A stretch of DNA of 64,000 nucleotides from Zoogloeaceae bacterium (lineage in GTDB: Bacteria > Pseudomonadota > Gammaproteobacteria > Burkholderiales > Rhodocyclaceae): assembly GCA_024235675.1 (NCBI GenBank), contig JACKLZ010000004.1, positions 362,345 through 426,344 of the forward strand, in the 5' to 3' direction. Below the pieces are notes generated by a model. It searched no databases and had not been told where the DNA came from. It worked only from the letters and a program-made list of their open reading frames with translations. Every line of letters begins with the position of its first letter. Position 1 is the stretch's first letter. Shown piece by piece: positions 33,703-43,064 of this stretch. Position numbers and translations under genes: made by a program.

Positions 33703-33724
33703 GGCGTTTCCTTGAATGGGGGGA

Positions 33725-35245
33725 TCAGTTTTCGGGGGTCAGCAGCGACACGCCGAGGCGGGCGCGGCGCACCAGCCAGGGGCTGGGGCGGTAGCGCGGG
33801 TCGCGGTAGAAGGCGTGCATGGCATCGAGGATGCCGAGCACGGTGGCGGCGCCGAGCGTGTCGCCCAGCGCCAGCGGGCCTTGCGGATAGCCGAGGCCGA
33901 GCGTCACCGCGCGGTCGATGTCCTCGGGTGTGGCCACGCGTTGCTGGGCAATGTCGCAGCCGATATTGACGATGCTGGCCAGCACGCGCTGCGCGACGAA
34001 GCCGGCGCTGTCGTTGATCAGCGTGACCGGTGTGCCGTCGGCGGCGAGCAGGCCGCGCGCGGCGTCCGCCATGGCGCGGGTGGTCAGCGGGGTGCGCATC
34101 AGCGTGCGGCGGCGCGCCAGCGTGAGCGGGTCGAGCGCCAGCGTGCATGCCGGGTCGAGGCCCTCGGCCAGCGCGGCGGTGGTGGCGTCCTCGCCCAGCG
34201 GCAGCACCAGGCACAGGGCTTCGGCGCTCGGGCGCTCGCCGGTCTCCAGCCGGGCGCCGAGCGTTTCCAGCAGGGCGGCGACGCGTTCGGCCGCCGGGGC
34301 GTTGCGCCGGCTCAGCCACACCGGCGTGTCGCCCTTCGGTGGGACGCTGTCTTCGGCCGGCTGCTCGGCCTTGCCGTCATCATAGGTGTAGAAACCGCGC
34401 CCGCTCTTGCGGCCGAGCAGGCCGGCGGCGAGGCGCTGGCGGGTGATCGGCGAGGGGCGGTAGCGCGGCTCCTGGTAGTACTGGTCGTAGATCGATTCCA
34501 TCACCGGATGCGAGACGTCTAGCCCAGTGAGGTCGAGCAGCTCGAATGGCCCCATGCGGAAGCCGGCGGCCTCGCGCAGGATGCGGTCGATGTCGGCCAC
34601 GCCGGCAATGCCTTCGCCGAGGATGCGCAGCGCCTCGGTGCCGAAGGCGCGCCCGGCATGGTTCACGATGAAGCCCGGCGTGTCCTGGGCGCGCACCGGG
34701 GTGTGGCCCATGCGCCGGGCCAGCGCGGTCAGCGCGTCGCCGACCCAGGCCTCGGTGAGTGCGCCGTCGATGACCTCGACCAGCTTCATTAGCGGCACCG
34801 GGCTGAAGAAGTGGAAGCCGCCGACGCGGCCTGGCAGCCGGCAGCCGGCGGCGATGGCGGTGACCGACAGCGAGGAGGTGTTGGTGGCCAGCAGGCACTG
34901 CGTGCCGACGATGTCTTCGAGCTCGGCGAACAGCGCGCGCTTGGCGTCGAGCCGCTCGACGATGGCTTCGACGACGATGTCGCAGCCGGCTAGCGCGTCG
35001 AGGGTGTCGGCGACGGCCAGGCGTGCGCTCGCCGCGGCGGCGGCCTCGGCGGTGAGCTTGCCCTTGTCGGCCAGCTTGGTGAGCGTCTGGCCGATGGCCG
35101 CGCGCGCTTCGGCGGCGGCCTCGGCGCGAGCGTCGTGCAGCCGCACGCGGATGCCGCCCTGGGCGGCGATCTGGGCAATGCCGCGACCCATCAGGCCGGT
35201 GCCGACGATGCCTAGGACGAGATCGTTGCGGGTGGTGTCGAGCAT
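33725..35245 (-). CDS. paaH: 3-hydroxyacyl-CoA dehydrogenase (PaaH-like)
   Basis: A 506-residue protein. The NAD-binding start is LVLGIVGTGLMGRGIAQIAA. Family motifs GRVGGFHFFSPVPLMKLVEV and DTPGFIVNHAGRAFG follow, then a second 3HCDH C-terminal domain repeat near residues 400-500 (INDSAGFVAQRVLASIVNIG). The double C-terminal domain and length match PaaH/3-hydroxyadipyl-CoA dehydrogenase. It oxidises a (3S)-3-hydroxyacyl-CoA to the 3-oxo form for the downstream thiolase. Confidence 0.88.
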   Translation of the reverse strand: MLDTTRNDLVLGIVGTGLMGRGIAQIAAQGGIRVRLHDARAEAAAEARAAIGQTLTKLADKGKLTAEAAAAASARLAVADTLDALAGCDIVVEAIVERLDAKRALFAELEDIVGTQCLLATNTSSLSVTAIAAGCRLPGRVGGFHFFSPVPLMKLVEVIDGALTEAWVGDALTALARRMGHTPVRAQDTPGFIVNHAGRAFGTEALRILGEGIAGVADIDRILREAAGFRMGPFELLDLTGLDVSHPVMESIYDQYYQEPRYRPSPITRQRLAAGLLGRKSGRGFYTYDDGKAEQPAEDSVPPKGDTPVWLSRRNAPAAERVAALLETLGARLETGERPSAEALCLVLPLGEDATTAALAEGLDPACTLALDPLTLARRRTLMRTPLTTRAMADAARGLLAADGTPVTLINDSAGFVAQRVLASIVNIGCDIAQQRVATPEDIDRAVTLGLGYPQGPLALGDTLGAATVLGILDAMHAFYRDPRYRPSPWLVRRARLGVSLLTPEN

Positions 35246-35248
35246 GGT

Positions 35249-36022
35249 TCAGCGTCCCTGGTAGGTGGCGGGGCGTTTTTCGAGGAAGGCGCGCATGCCT
35301 TCTTTCTGGTCGTCGCTGGCGAACAGCAGCTGGAAGGCCTTGCGTTCGAGCGCCAGCGCGCTGTCGAGCGAGGCGTCCTGGCCGGCCAGCACCACTTCTT
35401 TGATCTGGCGCACGGCCAGCGGCGGCAATGCGGCGATCTCGGCAGCCAGGGCGAGGGCTCGCTCCTGCACCTGGTCGTCGGCCACCACCTCGCTGGCCAG
35501 CCCCATGGCGAGCGCCTCGCGCGCACTCACCGGCTGGCCGGTAAGCACCATCTTCATGGCCTGGAACTTGCCGACCGCGCGGGTCAGGCGCTGGGTGCCG
35601 CCGGCGCCGGGCATGACGCCGACGCGTACCTCGGGCTGGCCGAAGGCGGCGCCTTCGCCGGCGACGATGATGTCGGCGTGCATGGCCAGCTCGCAGCCGC
35701 CGCCCAACGCCAGCCCGTTGACCGCGGCGATCACCGGCACCGGGCAGTCGGCGATGGCCTGCCACAGCCGGTGGGTGTTGCGCAGCATCATGTCGACCGC
35801 GCTGCGCTCGGCCAGGTCGCGCAGGTCGGCACCGGCGGCAAAGATGCGCTCGGAGCCGGCGAGCACGATGCAGCGCACCTCGGCGTCGTTGCCCAGCGCG
35901 GTGAACTGCTCGGCCAGCAACTGGCGCAGCGACGGGCTCAGCGCGTTGCGGGCCTCGGGGCGGTTGAGCCGCAGGCGGGCCACGCCCGGGCGGGGACGGT
36001 CGATCAGGAGTTCATCGCTCAT
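35249..36022 (-). CDS. paaF: enoyl-CoA hydratase (PaaF-like)
   Basis: A 257-residue crotonase. The oxyanion segments are ERIFAAGADLRDLAE and VNGLALGGGCELAMHADIIV, followed by FGQPEVRVGVMPGAGGTQRL with the catalytic glutamate, and the GQPVSAREALAMGLASEVV region. It hydrates 2,3-dehydro-acyl-CoA. It is the first gene of the minus-strand operon (paaF, paaH, paaJ, CoA-transferase, hydratase, NMO). I chose the ATG at 36022; a longer frame from 36058 would begin inside the operator. The TTCGC-N3-GCGAA palindrome lies 20-32 bp upstream. Confidence 0.88.
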   Translation of the reverse strand: MSDELLIDRPRPGVARLRLNRPEARNALSPSLRQLLAEQFTALGNDAEVRCIVLAGSERIFAAGADLRDLAERSAVDMMLRNTHRLWQAIADCPVPVIAAVNGLALGGGCELAMHADIIVAGEGAAFGQPEVRVGVMPGAGGTQRLTRAVGKFQAMKMVLTGQPVSAREALAMGLASEVVADDQVQERALALAAEIAALPPLAVRQIKEVVLAGQDASLDSALALERKAFQLLFASDDQKEGMRAFLEKRPATYQGR

Positions 36023-36041
36023 CTGGATTCCTGTTTTAAAG

Positions 36042-36054
36042 TTCGCATAGCGAA
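36042..36054. promoter_or_regulatory. candidate IclR operator near paaF
   Basis: The palindrome TTCGC-ATA-GCGAA lies 20 bp before the paaF start. It is nearly identical to the second copy at 36222-36234. Position and shape fit an IclR-family site controlling the minus-strand arm. Confidence 0.6.
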
Positions 36055-36221
36055 ACACGAATTCGCAAAATTGATTTCTGCGCAGACCTTATCGCTTAAA
36101 ACCCGGGATGTAAACCGTTTCGAAAACGCCATGAGGTGACAGGCAATAGGTAGTCAATATATGCAGACCGCGCGCGAATCGGGGAGAATGGCAGGCGCTG
36201 TGCGGGAAAAAAGTCGTGTGT

Positions 36222-36234
36222 TTCGCAGAGCGAA
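36222..36234. promoter_or_regulatory. candidate IclR operator upstream of iclR
   Basis: The palindrome TTCGC-AGA-GCGAA differs from the paaF-side copy only in the 3-bp centre. A TTGACG -35-like box lies just after it (36254-36259). The 318-bp divergent gap 36023-36340 holds both sites and no gene. Confidence 0.6.
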
Positions 36235-36340
36235 CGACTATTTCAAAAAAACGTTGACGCGTTTGTTTTTCGTGTGCAAGGATGGCGTCGCCTTCACCGG
36301 CGGCAGGAAATCCGAACCGATGAAGTGGAGGTAAGAGGAC

Positions 36341-37150
36341 ATGGCAATGGACAAGGAAATCCGGATGTTTGGCGACGACGAGGAAAGCAAGGACCGTCAA
36401 TTCGTCAATGCGCTGGCGCGGGGGCTGGAGATCCTGCGCTGCTTCCGTCCGGGCGAGACCTACCTGACCAATGCGGAGCTGGCGAGCCGTACCGGAATTC
36501 CCAAGCCGACGGTGTCGCGGCTGACCCACACGCTGACCAAGCTGGGCTATCTCGCCTACTCGGAGAGCCAGGGCCAGTACCGCCTCGCCTCCGGAGTGCT
36601 GGCGCTGGGCTACTCGATGCTGGCGAATCTCGACGTGCGCGACATTGCACGGCCGGCGATGCAGGAACTGGCGGAGTATTCGCGCGTATCGGTGTCGATC
36701 GGCGTGCGCGACCGCCTGAGCATGGTGTACGTCGAGACCTGCCGCAGCAGTGCGCGCGTCACCTTGCAGCTGACGGTGGGCTCGCGCATCCCGATCGCCA
36801 CCACGTCGATGGGCAAGGCGCTGATGTGCGCGCTGCCGGTGCACGAGTTCGATTTCCTGATGGACCACATCCGCCTCGCCGACGAGGAGAACTGGCCGCG
36901 CATCAAGCTGGGCATCGAACAGGCTCAGCGCGACTACGCCGAGCGCGGTTTCTGCCTTTCGCTGGGCGAGTGGCACAGCGACATCCATTCGGTCGGCGTC
37001 CCGCTGCTCGGCATCGAGCGCGAGAAAGCCATGGCCTTCAACTGCGGCGGTCCGAGCTACGTGCTGTCGCCCGAAAAACTCGAGAGCGATCTCGGCCCGC
37101 GTCTGGTCCAGCTTGTGCGCAAGGTGGAAATGGACATGGGCCGGGTCTGA
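36341..37150 (+). CDS. IclR-family transcriptional regulator
   Basis: A 269-residue regulator. The N-terminal winged helix is FVNALARGLEILRCFRPGET, then LTNAELASRTGIPKPTVSRLTHTL. The C-terminal effector domain is typical (SVSIGVRDRLSMVYVETCRS and IATTSMGKALMCALP). IclR proteins commonly sense an aromatic or dicarboxylic catabolite and control an adjacent divergent operon. Two TTCGC-N3-GCGAA palindromes lie in the gap upstream. It probably governs both arms of the acyl-CoA regulon. A GGAGG ribosome site lies before the ATG. Confidence 0.88.
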   Translation: MAMDKEIRMFGDDEESKDRQFVNALARGLEILRCFRPGETYLTNAELASRTGIPKPTVSRLTHTLTKLGYLAYSESQGQYRLASGVLALGYSMLANLDVRDIARPAMQELAEYSRVSVSIGVRDRLSMVYVETCRSSARVTLQLTVGSRIPIATTSMGKALMCALPVHEFDFLMDHIRLADEENWPRIKLGIEQAQRDYAERGFCLSLGEWHSDIHSVGVPLLGIEREKAMAFNCGGPSYVLSPEKLESDLGPRLVQLVRKVEMDMGRV

Positions 37151-37176
37151 ACACACCTAACCCCGTTGAGGAAACC

Positions 37177-38331
37177 ATGATCCGAGATCCCGAAACCCTG
37201 AACCTGCTGCTGGACAGCGTCTCCCGCTTCGTGCGCGAGCGCCTGGTGCCGAACGAGCCGCTGGTGGCCGAAACGGACGAGATCCCTGCCGACATCGTCG
37301 ACGAGATGCGCGAACTGGGCCTGTTCGGGTTGTCGATCCCGGAACAATACGGTGGCCTCGCCCTGACCATGGAAGAAGAAGTGCGTGTGGCCTTCGAGAT
37401 CGCCCGCACCTCGCCCGCATTCCGTTCGCTTATCGGCACCAACAACGGCATCGGCTCGCAGGGCATCGTCATCGATGGTACCGAGGAACAGAAGCAGAAC
37501 TATCTGCCGCGTCTAGCGGCCGGCGAGATCATTGGCTCCTTCGCGCTGACCGAGCCGGGTTCGGGCTCTGATGCCGCCTCGCTGCGCACCACTGCCGTGC
37601 GCGACGGCGACCACTACGTGCTCAACGGTACCAAGCGCTTCATCACCAATGCGCCGGAGGCCAGCATCTTCACGGTCATGGCGCGCACCGACCAGACCAA
37701 GAAGGGCGCCGGCGCGATCTCGGCCTTCATCGTCGAGGCCGGCACACCGGGCCTGTCGCTGGGCAAGATCGACAAGAAGATGGGGCAGAAGGGCGCGCAC
37801 ACCTGTGACGTGATCTTCGACAACTGCCGCGTGCCGGCGGAGAACATCATCGGCGGCAAGGAAGGTGTCGGCTTCAAGACCGCCATGAAAGTGCTCGACA
37901 AGGGCCGGCTGCATATCGCGGCGGTGTGCGTCGGTGCGGCCGAGCGCATGCTCGACGACGCCCTGGCCTACGCCATGGAGCGCGAGCAGTTCGGCAAGCC
38001 GATCGCCGAGTTCCAGCTGATCCAGGCGATGCTCGCCGACAGCAAGGCCGAGATCTACGCCGCGCGCTCGATGGTGCTCGATGCCGCGCGCCGTCGCGAT
38101 GCCGGCGAGGACATCTCCACCGAGGCCTCGTGCTGCAAGCTGTTCGCCTCCGAAATGTGCGGCCGCGTGGCCGACCGCAGCGTGCAGATCCACGGCGGCG
38201 CCGGCTACATCGCTGAATACGCCGCCGAGCGCTTCTTCCGCGATGTGCGCCTGTTCCGCATCTACGAAGGCACCACGCAGATCCAGCAACTGGTGATCGC
38301 GCGCAACATGATCAAGGCGGCGGCCGCCTGA
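37177..38331 (+). CDS. acyl-CoA dehydrogenase
   Basis: A 384-residue flavoenzyme with the FAD and substrate signatures SFALTEPGSGSDAASL and KRFITNAPEASIF, and the C-terminal RVADRSVQIHGGAGY. The catalytic base is the glutamate in FRIYEGTTQIQQL. It oxidises an acyl-CoA to the 2,3-enoyl-CoA and passes electrons to ETF, whose genes lie in the same operon. With the thiolase type in this regulon, adipyl-CoA or a similar dicarboxyl-CoA is the likely substrate, although a medium-chain acyl-CoA is possible. Its stop overlaps the next ATG (TGATG). Confidence 0.88.
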   Translation: MIRDPETLNLLLDSVSRFVRERLVPNEPLVAETDEIPADIVDEMRELGLFGLSIPEQYGGLALTMEEEVRVAFEIARTSPAFRSLIGTNNGIGSQGIVIDGTEEQKQNYLPRLAAGEIIGSFALTEPGSGSDAASLRTTAVRDGDHYVLNGTKRFITNAPEASIFTVMARTDQTKKGAGAISAFIVEAGTPGLSLGKIDKKMGQKGAHTCDVIFDNCRVPAENIIGGKEGVGFKTAMKVLDKGRLHIAAVCVGAAERMLDDALAYAMEREQFGKPIAEFQLIQAMLADSKAEIYAARSMVLDAARRRDAGEDISTEASCCKLFASEMCGRVADRSVQIHGGAGYIAEYAAERFFRDVRLFRIYEGTTQIQQLVIARNMIKAAAA

Positions 38332-39905
38332 TGGATGCGACGACGAACGCGCTGCTGGCCTCGCTGCCGCAGCGTCTGAGCGATATTCCCGCGCGCTGGG
38401 CCGCCCAGGCGCCCGAGGCGCCGGCGGTCTCGCAGGGCGGCGTGGCGTGGTCATGGCGCCGACTGGCCCAAGCGGTCGATGAAGGCGCGGCGCTGCTGCA
38501 AGGCCTCGCGGTGCGTCCGGGCGACCGGGTGGTGATCGTCGGCGAGAACTGCCCGGCGCAAATCGCGCTGATTTTCGCTGCGGCGCGGCTCGATGCGTGG
38601 TCGGTGAACGTCAATGCCCGGTTGTCGCCGGGTGAGATCGACGCCATCCGCGAGCACTGCGGCGCACGGCGGGCGATCTACACCGTGGCGGTGTCGCCCG
38701 ACGCGGCGGCGCATGCGGACCGGCACGGGGCTGCGCGCACGGCCCAGCCGCTGCTCGGCGAGCTGGCCCTAGGTGCACTGAACGACGTCTGCGAGCCCGA
38801 GCCGGTTGCCGCCTCCGGCGCCGAGCAGGTGGCGGCACTGGTGTACACCACCGGGACCACCGGCCATCCCAAGGGCGTGATGCTGACGCATCGCAACCTG
38901 CTGTTTATCGCCGCGGTGTCGAGCCGGCTGCGTCAGCTGAGCCCGGCGGACCGGGTGTATGGTGTGTTGCCGATCTCGCATGTGTATGGCTTGGCCTCGG
39001 TGATGCTTGGCACTCTGTACGCCGGCGCGACCCTGCATGTGGTGCCGCGCTACGCCCCGCAGGCCATGATCGACGCGCTCGACAACGAAGGCATCACGGT
39101 GCTGCAGGGGGTGCCGGCGATGTATGCGCGGCTGCTCGAAGCGGCGCGCGGCGCCTGGTCGCCGGCGCGCACGCGCCTGCGCTTCCTGTATGCCGGCGGT
39201 TCGCCGCTCGACCCGACGCTGAAGGCCGAGGTCGAACAGGTGTTCGGCCAGACGCTGCACAACGGCTACGGCATGACCGAAAGCTCGCCGACGATCAGCC
39301 AGACCCGGGTCGGGTCGCCGCGCCGCGACACCTCGGTGGGGCCGGCGATCCCCGGCATCGAATTGCGCATCGTCGATGGCGATGGCGCCGATGTGGCCGA
39401 GGGGCAACCCGGCGAGCTGTGGGTGCGCGGGCCGAACGTGATGAAGGGCTACTACCGCGAGCCGGAACTGACCGCCGAGGTGCTGCGGCCTGGCGGCTGG
39501 CTCAATACCGGCGACGTGGCACGGCGCGACCCCGACGGGGCGCTATTTATCGTCGGGCGGACCAAGGAATTGATCATCCGCTCGGGCTTCAACGTCTATC
39601 CGGTCGAGGTCGAGGCCGCGTTGAACTCGCATCCGGCGGTGTCGCAGTCGGCGGTGGTGGGGCGCTCGGTGGCTGACGGCAACGAGGAGGTCGTGGCCTT
39701 CGTCGAGCCTGACCCGTCGCGCACGCTCGATCTCGACGAGCTGCAGCGCTACCTGGCCGAGCGGCTGTCGCCCTACAAGTGCCCGTCGCAGATCGTGGTG
39801 ATGCAGGCGATGCCGGCGGCGGCCACCGGCAAGGTGTTGAAGGGCCTGCTCAAGCAGCAGGCGCAGGAGATGGTCCCGTCGCCGCAGGCGACGGGTGGCA
39901 AGTGA
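38331..39905 (+). CDS. AMP-forming acyl-CoA synthetase/ligase
   Basis: A 524-residue ANL-superfamily ligase. The AMP motif is LVYTTGTTGHPKGVMLTHRN, later YGMTESSPTI, WLNTGDVARRDPDG and the C-terminal catalytic lysine in AATGKVLKG. It activates a carboxylic acid with ATP and CoA, probably the compound brought in by the adjacent ABC importer. The specific acid cannot be read from the sequence. It overlaps the dehydrogenase stop, so they are translated together. Confidence 0.85.
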   Translation: MDATTNALLASLPQRLSDIPARWAAQAPEAPAVSQGGVAWSWRRLAQAVDEGAALLQGLAVRPGDRVVIVGENCPAQIALIFAAARLDAWSVNVNARLSPGEIDAIREHCGARRAIYTVAVSPDAAAHADRHGAARTAQPLLGELALGALNDVCEPEPVAASGAEQVAALVYTTGTTGHPKGVMLTHRNLLFIAAVSSRLRQLSPADRVYGVLPISHVYGLASVMLGTLYAGATLHVVPRYAPQAMIDALDNEGITVLQGVPAMYARLLEAARGAWSPARTRLRFLYAGGSPLDPTLKAEVEQVFGQTLHNGYGMTESSPTISQTRVGSPRRDTSVGPAIPGIELRIVDGDGADVAEGQPGELWVRGPNVMKGYYREPELTAEVLRPGGWLNTGDVARRDPDGALFIVGRTKELIIRSGFNVYPVEVEAALNSHPAVSQSAVVGRSVADGNEEVVAFVEPDPSRTLDLDELQRYLAERLSPYKCPSQIVVMQAMPAAATGKVLKGLLKQQAQEMVPSPQATGGK

Positions 39906-39992
39906 GGCAATGACCGCGCCGGGCGCAGGCCCGACGCGTCGCTGAAAGAGGTTCCGGTGCGGAACCCGTGATAAGACTGGAGGATTGAGACA

Positions 39993-41159
39993 ATGAACAG
40001 AATCAGCAGCAAGATCGGCCTGGTGGCCGCAGCCCTGTCGCTGCATGTGGGCGGCGCCTTCGCCGACGAAATCCTGGTGGGGGCGGAGATCCCGCTGACC
40101 GGCTCGCTGGCGCGCGTCGGCGCCGGCATGCACGAAGGCATCTCGGTGGCGGTCGATGTGTTCAACAAGACCAACGGCAAGCACACCATCAAGATCGTCA
40201 CCGCCGACGACGAGTCCGCGCCGGCCAAGGCCATCGCCGCGGTCGAGAAGCTGGCCGGCGACGGCGTGGTGGCGATCACCGGCGGCTACGGCTCGAACAA
40301 CATCGGGCCGGCTTCCGACGCGGCGAACAAGCTGGGCCTGCCCTACATCACCTCCGGTGGCGTGGCCGAGAACCTGACCGAGCGCGGCTACAAGACCTTC
40401 TTCCGCATCAACAACACCGCGGGCTACCAGAAGGCCATGGTCGGCCTGCTCGAGACCATGAAGGTCAAGTCGGCCTCGGTGGTCTATTCGACCAAGGAGG
40501 CGACCGCCGACCTGGCCAAGGACGTGGAGAAGGAGCTGGCCGCCAAGGGCGTGGCGGTGACGCTGCACGCCTTCGACCCGGCGATCACCGACTTCAAGCC
40601 GATCATCAACAAGGTGCGTCTGCAGGACAAGCCGGAGGCCATCCTGATGGTCGGCTACGAGAACGACTACGTCGGCATCCTGCGCGCCGCCAAGGTGCTC
40701 AAGCCGAAGGTCAAGGCGATGGTCGGCGTGTGGTCGCTGGCGACGCCGAAGATGGCCAGCGACTTCCCCGACCTGATGCCGTCGGTGTATGGCACGGCGC
40801 TGCTGCCGTTCCCGGCCGAGTTCCAGAGCGAGGAGGGCAAGCGCTTCGCCGACACCTACATGAAGCTCTACAACAAGGCGCCGGACTACCTCGGCCAGTT
40901 CGGCTACGTGCAGTCGATGATCCTCTTCGAGGCCATCGCGCGGGCGGCCGATGCCGGCACGCTGAAGAAGGGCGGCATCGCCCAGGAACTGGCCAGGACC
41001 GACCGCCAGACGCTGATCGGCCGCGTGCAGTTCAGCGACAAGGGCGACAACCTCAACTTCGTGCATCGCATGGGTCAGCACCAGGACGGCAAGATCGCCA
41101 TCGTGTGGCCGGCGGATGCGGCCACCGCCAAGATGAACTTCCCCGGCGTGCCCTGGTAA
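39993..41159 (+). CDS. ABC importer periplasmic substrate-binding protein (Liv/aromatic-acid type)
   Basis: A 388-residue type I periplasmic-binding protein with a signal peptide (residues 1-24, MNRISSKIGLVAAALSLHVG then GAFA before DEI). Typical features are EIPLTGSLARVGAGMHEGIS and VAITGGYGSNNIGPASDAAN. It captures the ligand for the LivHMGF-type transporter that follows. Members in CoA-degradation operons often bind aromatic or dicarboxylic acids rather than amino acids. A small hairpin (39950-39966) and an AGGA site precede it. Confidence 0.85.
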   Translation: MNRISSKIGLVAAALSLHVGGAFADEILVGAEIPLTGSLARVGAGMHEGISVAVDVFNKTNGKHTIKIVTADDESAPAKAIAAVEKLAGDGVVAITGGYGSNNIGPASDAANKLGLPYITSGGVAENLTERGYKTFFRINNTAGYQKAMVGLLETMKVKSASVVYSTKEATADLAKDVEKELAAKGVAVTLHAFDPAITDFKPIINKVRLQDKPEAILMVGYENDYVGILRAAKVLKPKVKAMVGVWSLATPKMASDFPDLMPSVYGTALLPFPAEFQSEEGKRFADTYMKLYNKAPDYLGQFGYVQSMILFEAIARAADAGTLKKGGIAQELARTDRQTLIGRVQFSDKGDNLNFVHRMGQHQDGKIAIVWPADAATAKMNFPGVPW

Positions 41160-41241
41160 GCCGTTTCGCCCCACCGCGCAGGCGGCGTGCGCGACGTCGC
41201 GGCCCGCCTGCGCCCAAAGCTTTTCTCGGAGCTCGTTTCCC

Positions 41242-42114
41242 ATGTCCGAACTCATCTTGCAGGCGCTCTATTCCGGGGTGCTCCAGGGCGGTTCCTACGC
41301 CCTGATCGCCCTCGGCCTGGCGCTGGTTTTCGGGACCATGAAGGTGATCAACCTGGCGCACGGCGAACTCGTGCTGCTGGCCGCCTACATGGCCTACACG
41401 GTCGAATCCCGCCTCGGCCTCAGCCCGATGTTCGCCATTCCGGTGGCACTGGTGCTGGTATGTATCACCGCGGTGCTGGTCTATTTTCTGGTCAGCCTGA
41501 TCCGCAAGGATCGCGAACTTAATTCGCTGATCCTCACCTACGGCATCGGGATTATCCTGACCAATGCGGTGCTGCTCATCTGGTCGGCCGACGTGCGCTC
41601 CACCTCGTCGTCCTGGATGCAGGACGCCCTGGTGTTCGGGCCCTTCTACAGCATGCGCAGCGAAGTGTTGTTCTTCGTCGTCAGCGTGGCGCTGATGGGT
41701 GGCCTGTGGTGGTGGCTGTCGAAGAGCTGGTACGGCCGTGCGGTGCGCGCCGTGTCGAGCAACCGCGACGCGGCCAAGCTGATGGGCATCAACCCGCGCA
41801 GCACCGAGATCGTCTCCTTCATTGTGGCGGGCATCCTGGCGTCATTCGCCGGCGTGGCGATCTTCAGTTATGGCGTGATCCAGCCGGCCTTCGGCCATGT
41901 GCTGACGGTCAAGGCCTTCATCATCACCGTGCTGGCCGGCATCGGCTCGATTCCGGGGGTGATGGTCGGCGCGCTGCTGCTCGGCATCGCCGAGGCGCTC
42001 ACGGTCACGCTGGCCAGTTCGGCCCTGCAGGAGCTGGTTGGCATGAGCCTCTTCCTGCTGGTCCTGTTCGTGATGCCCAACGGGCTGTTCGGTGCAGCCG
42101 GGAGGCGGGGATGA
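41242..42114 (+). CDS. branched-chain-type ABC permease (LivH-like)
   Basis: A 290-residue inner-membrane permease with eight or so hydrophobic segments, beginning LILQALYSGVLQGGSYALIA. The LivH-type segment ALGLALVFGTMKVINLAHGE is clear. It pairs with the LivM-like protein; their reading frames overlap as ATGA (42111-42114). Together they form the channel of the importer. Confidence 0.87.
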   Translation: MSELILQALYSGVLQGGSYALIALGLALVFGTMKVINLAHGELVLLAAYMAYTVESRLGLSPMFAIPVALVLVCITAVLVYFLVSLIRKDRELNSLILTYGIGIILTNAVLLIWSADVRSTSSSWMQDALVFGPFYSMRSEVLFFVVSVALMGGLWWWLSKSWYGRAVRAVSSNRDAAKLMGINPRSTEIVSFIVAGILASFAGVAIFSYGVIQPAFGHVLTVKAFIITVLAGIGSIPGVMVGALLLGIAEALTVTLASSALQELVGMSLFLLVLFVMPNGLFGAAGRRG

Positions 42115-43064
42115 AAATGTCGAAAACCGGGCTGGCGGTGATATTTGCGGCCTACGTGCTGGTGCCGCTGCTGCTGGGCAGCAACAGCTATGTGATGAGC
42201 CTCATCGTGGCGGCCATGATCATCGGCGGCATCGCGCTCGCCTGGGCGCTGCTGGGCAACCTCGGCGGCATGGTGAGCTTCGGCCACTCCGCCTTCTTCG
42301 GGGTCGGCGCCTATGTGTCGGCGATCCTCACCATGAAGGCCGGCGTGCCGGTGCTGGCGGCGATGCTGCTGGGCGGCGTCGGCGCGGTGGTGGCCTCGCT
42401 GGCGATGCTGCCGGTGCTGCGCCTGAGGGGGCCGTACTTCGCGCTGGCGATTCTCGCCTATGCGCACATCTTCAAAATCCTCGCGACCGAATGGACATCG
42501 GTCACCGGCGGTTCGGCCGGCCTGGCCAGCGTGCCACGCTTCCCGACGTTGATGGGCTTCGATCTGAGCAGCAAGACCGGCAGCTACCTGATCGTCCTCA
42601 GCCTGCTGCTGGTGTTCATCGCCGCCTACCGCGTGATTCGTTCGAGCCACTACGGCATTGCGCTGCGCGCCATGCACGACAGCGAGGACGCCACCCGCGT
42701 GGTCGGCGTCAACAGCACTTTGCTCAAGGCGTTAATGCTGTTTGTGTCGGCCTTCATGACGGGCGTGATCGGCGCGTTCAATGTGCACTACATCAACTTT
42801 CTCGAGCCCGACTACGCGTTCAGCGGGCTGTGGGTGACGCTGCCCATCGTGGCAGCCATCTTCGGCGGCTACCGCACCATTCTCGGCCCGCTGGTCGGGG
42901 CGGTGACGGTCTATCTGGTCGATCAGCTGATCTTTAAGAACCTGATTCCGTCGGGCCATCAACTGATCCTCGGTGCGCTGCTGGTGGCGATGATCATTTT
43001 CAGTCCGGGCGGCCTGATGCCGCTGCTGCGCAAGGGCACACGGAGGAAACATGCTGCGGCTTGA
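42111..43064 (+). CDS. branched-chain-type ABC permease (LivM-like)
   Basis: A 317-residue permease of about nine membrane helices. The segment LGNLGGMVSFGHSAFFGVGA is diagnostic of LivM, and EWTSVTGGSAGLASVP is a conserved family loop. The ATG at 42111 follows GGAGG and overlaps livH; the 3' end overlaps the ATPase gene by 14 bp. Confidence 0.87.
   Translation: MKMSKTGLAVIFAAYVLVPLLLGSNSYVMSLIVAAMIIGGIALAWALLGNLGGMVSFGHSAFFGVGAYVSAILTMKAGVPVLAAMLLGGVGAVVASLAMLPVLRLRGPYFALAILAYAHIFKILATEWTSVTGGSAGLASVPRFPTLMGFDLSSKTGSYLIVLSLLLVFIAAYRVIRSSHYGIALRAMHDSEDATRVVGVNSTLLKALMLFVSAFMTGVIGAFNVHYINFLEPDYAFSGLWVTLPIVAAIFGGYRTILGPLVGAVTVYLVDQLIFKNLIPSGHQLILGALLVAMIIFSPGGLMPLLRKGTRRKHAAA

Noticed and set aside
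39543..41255. 570-codon frame antisense to the ligase and binding-protein genes
   Set aside because: A shadow of two well-recognised genes; its His/Arg/Gly-rich composition is typical of antisense frames in GC-rich DNA.
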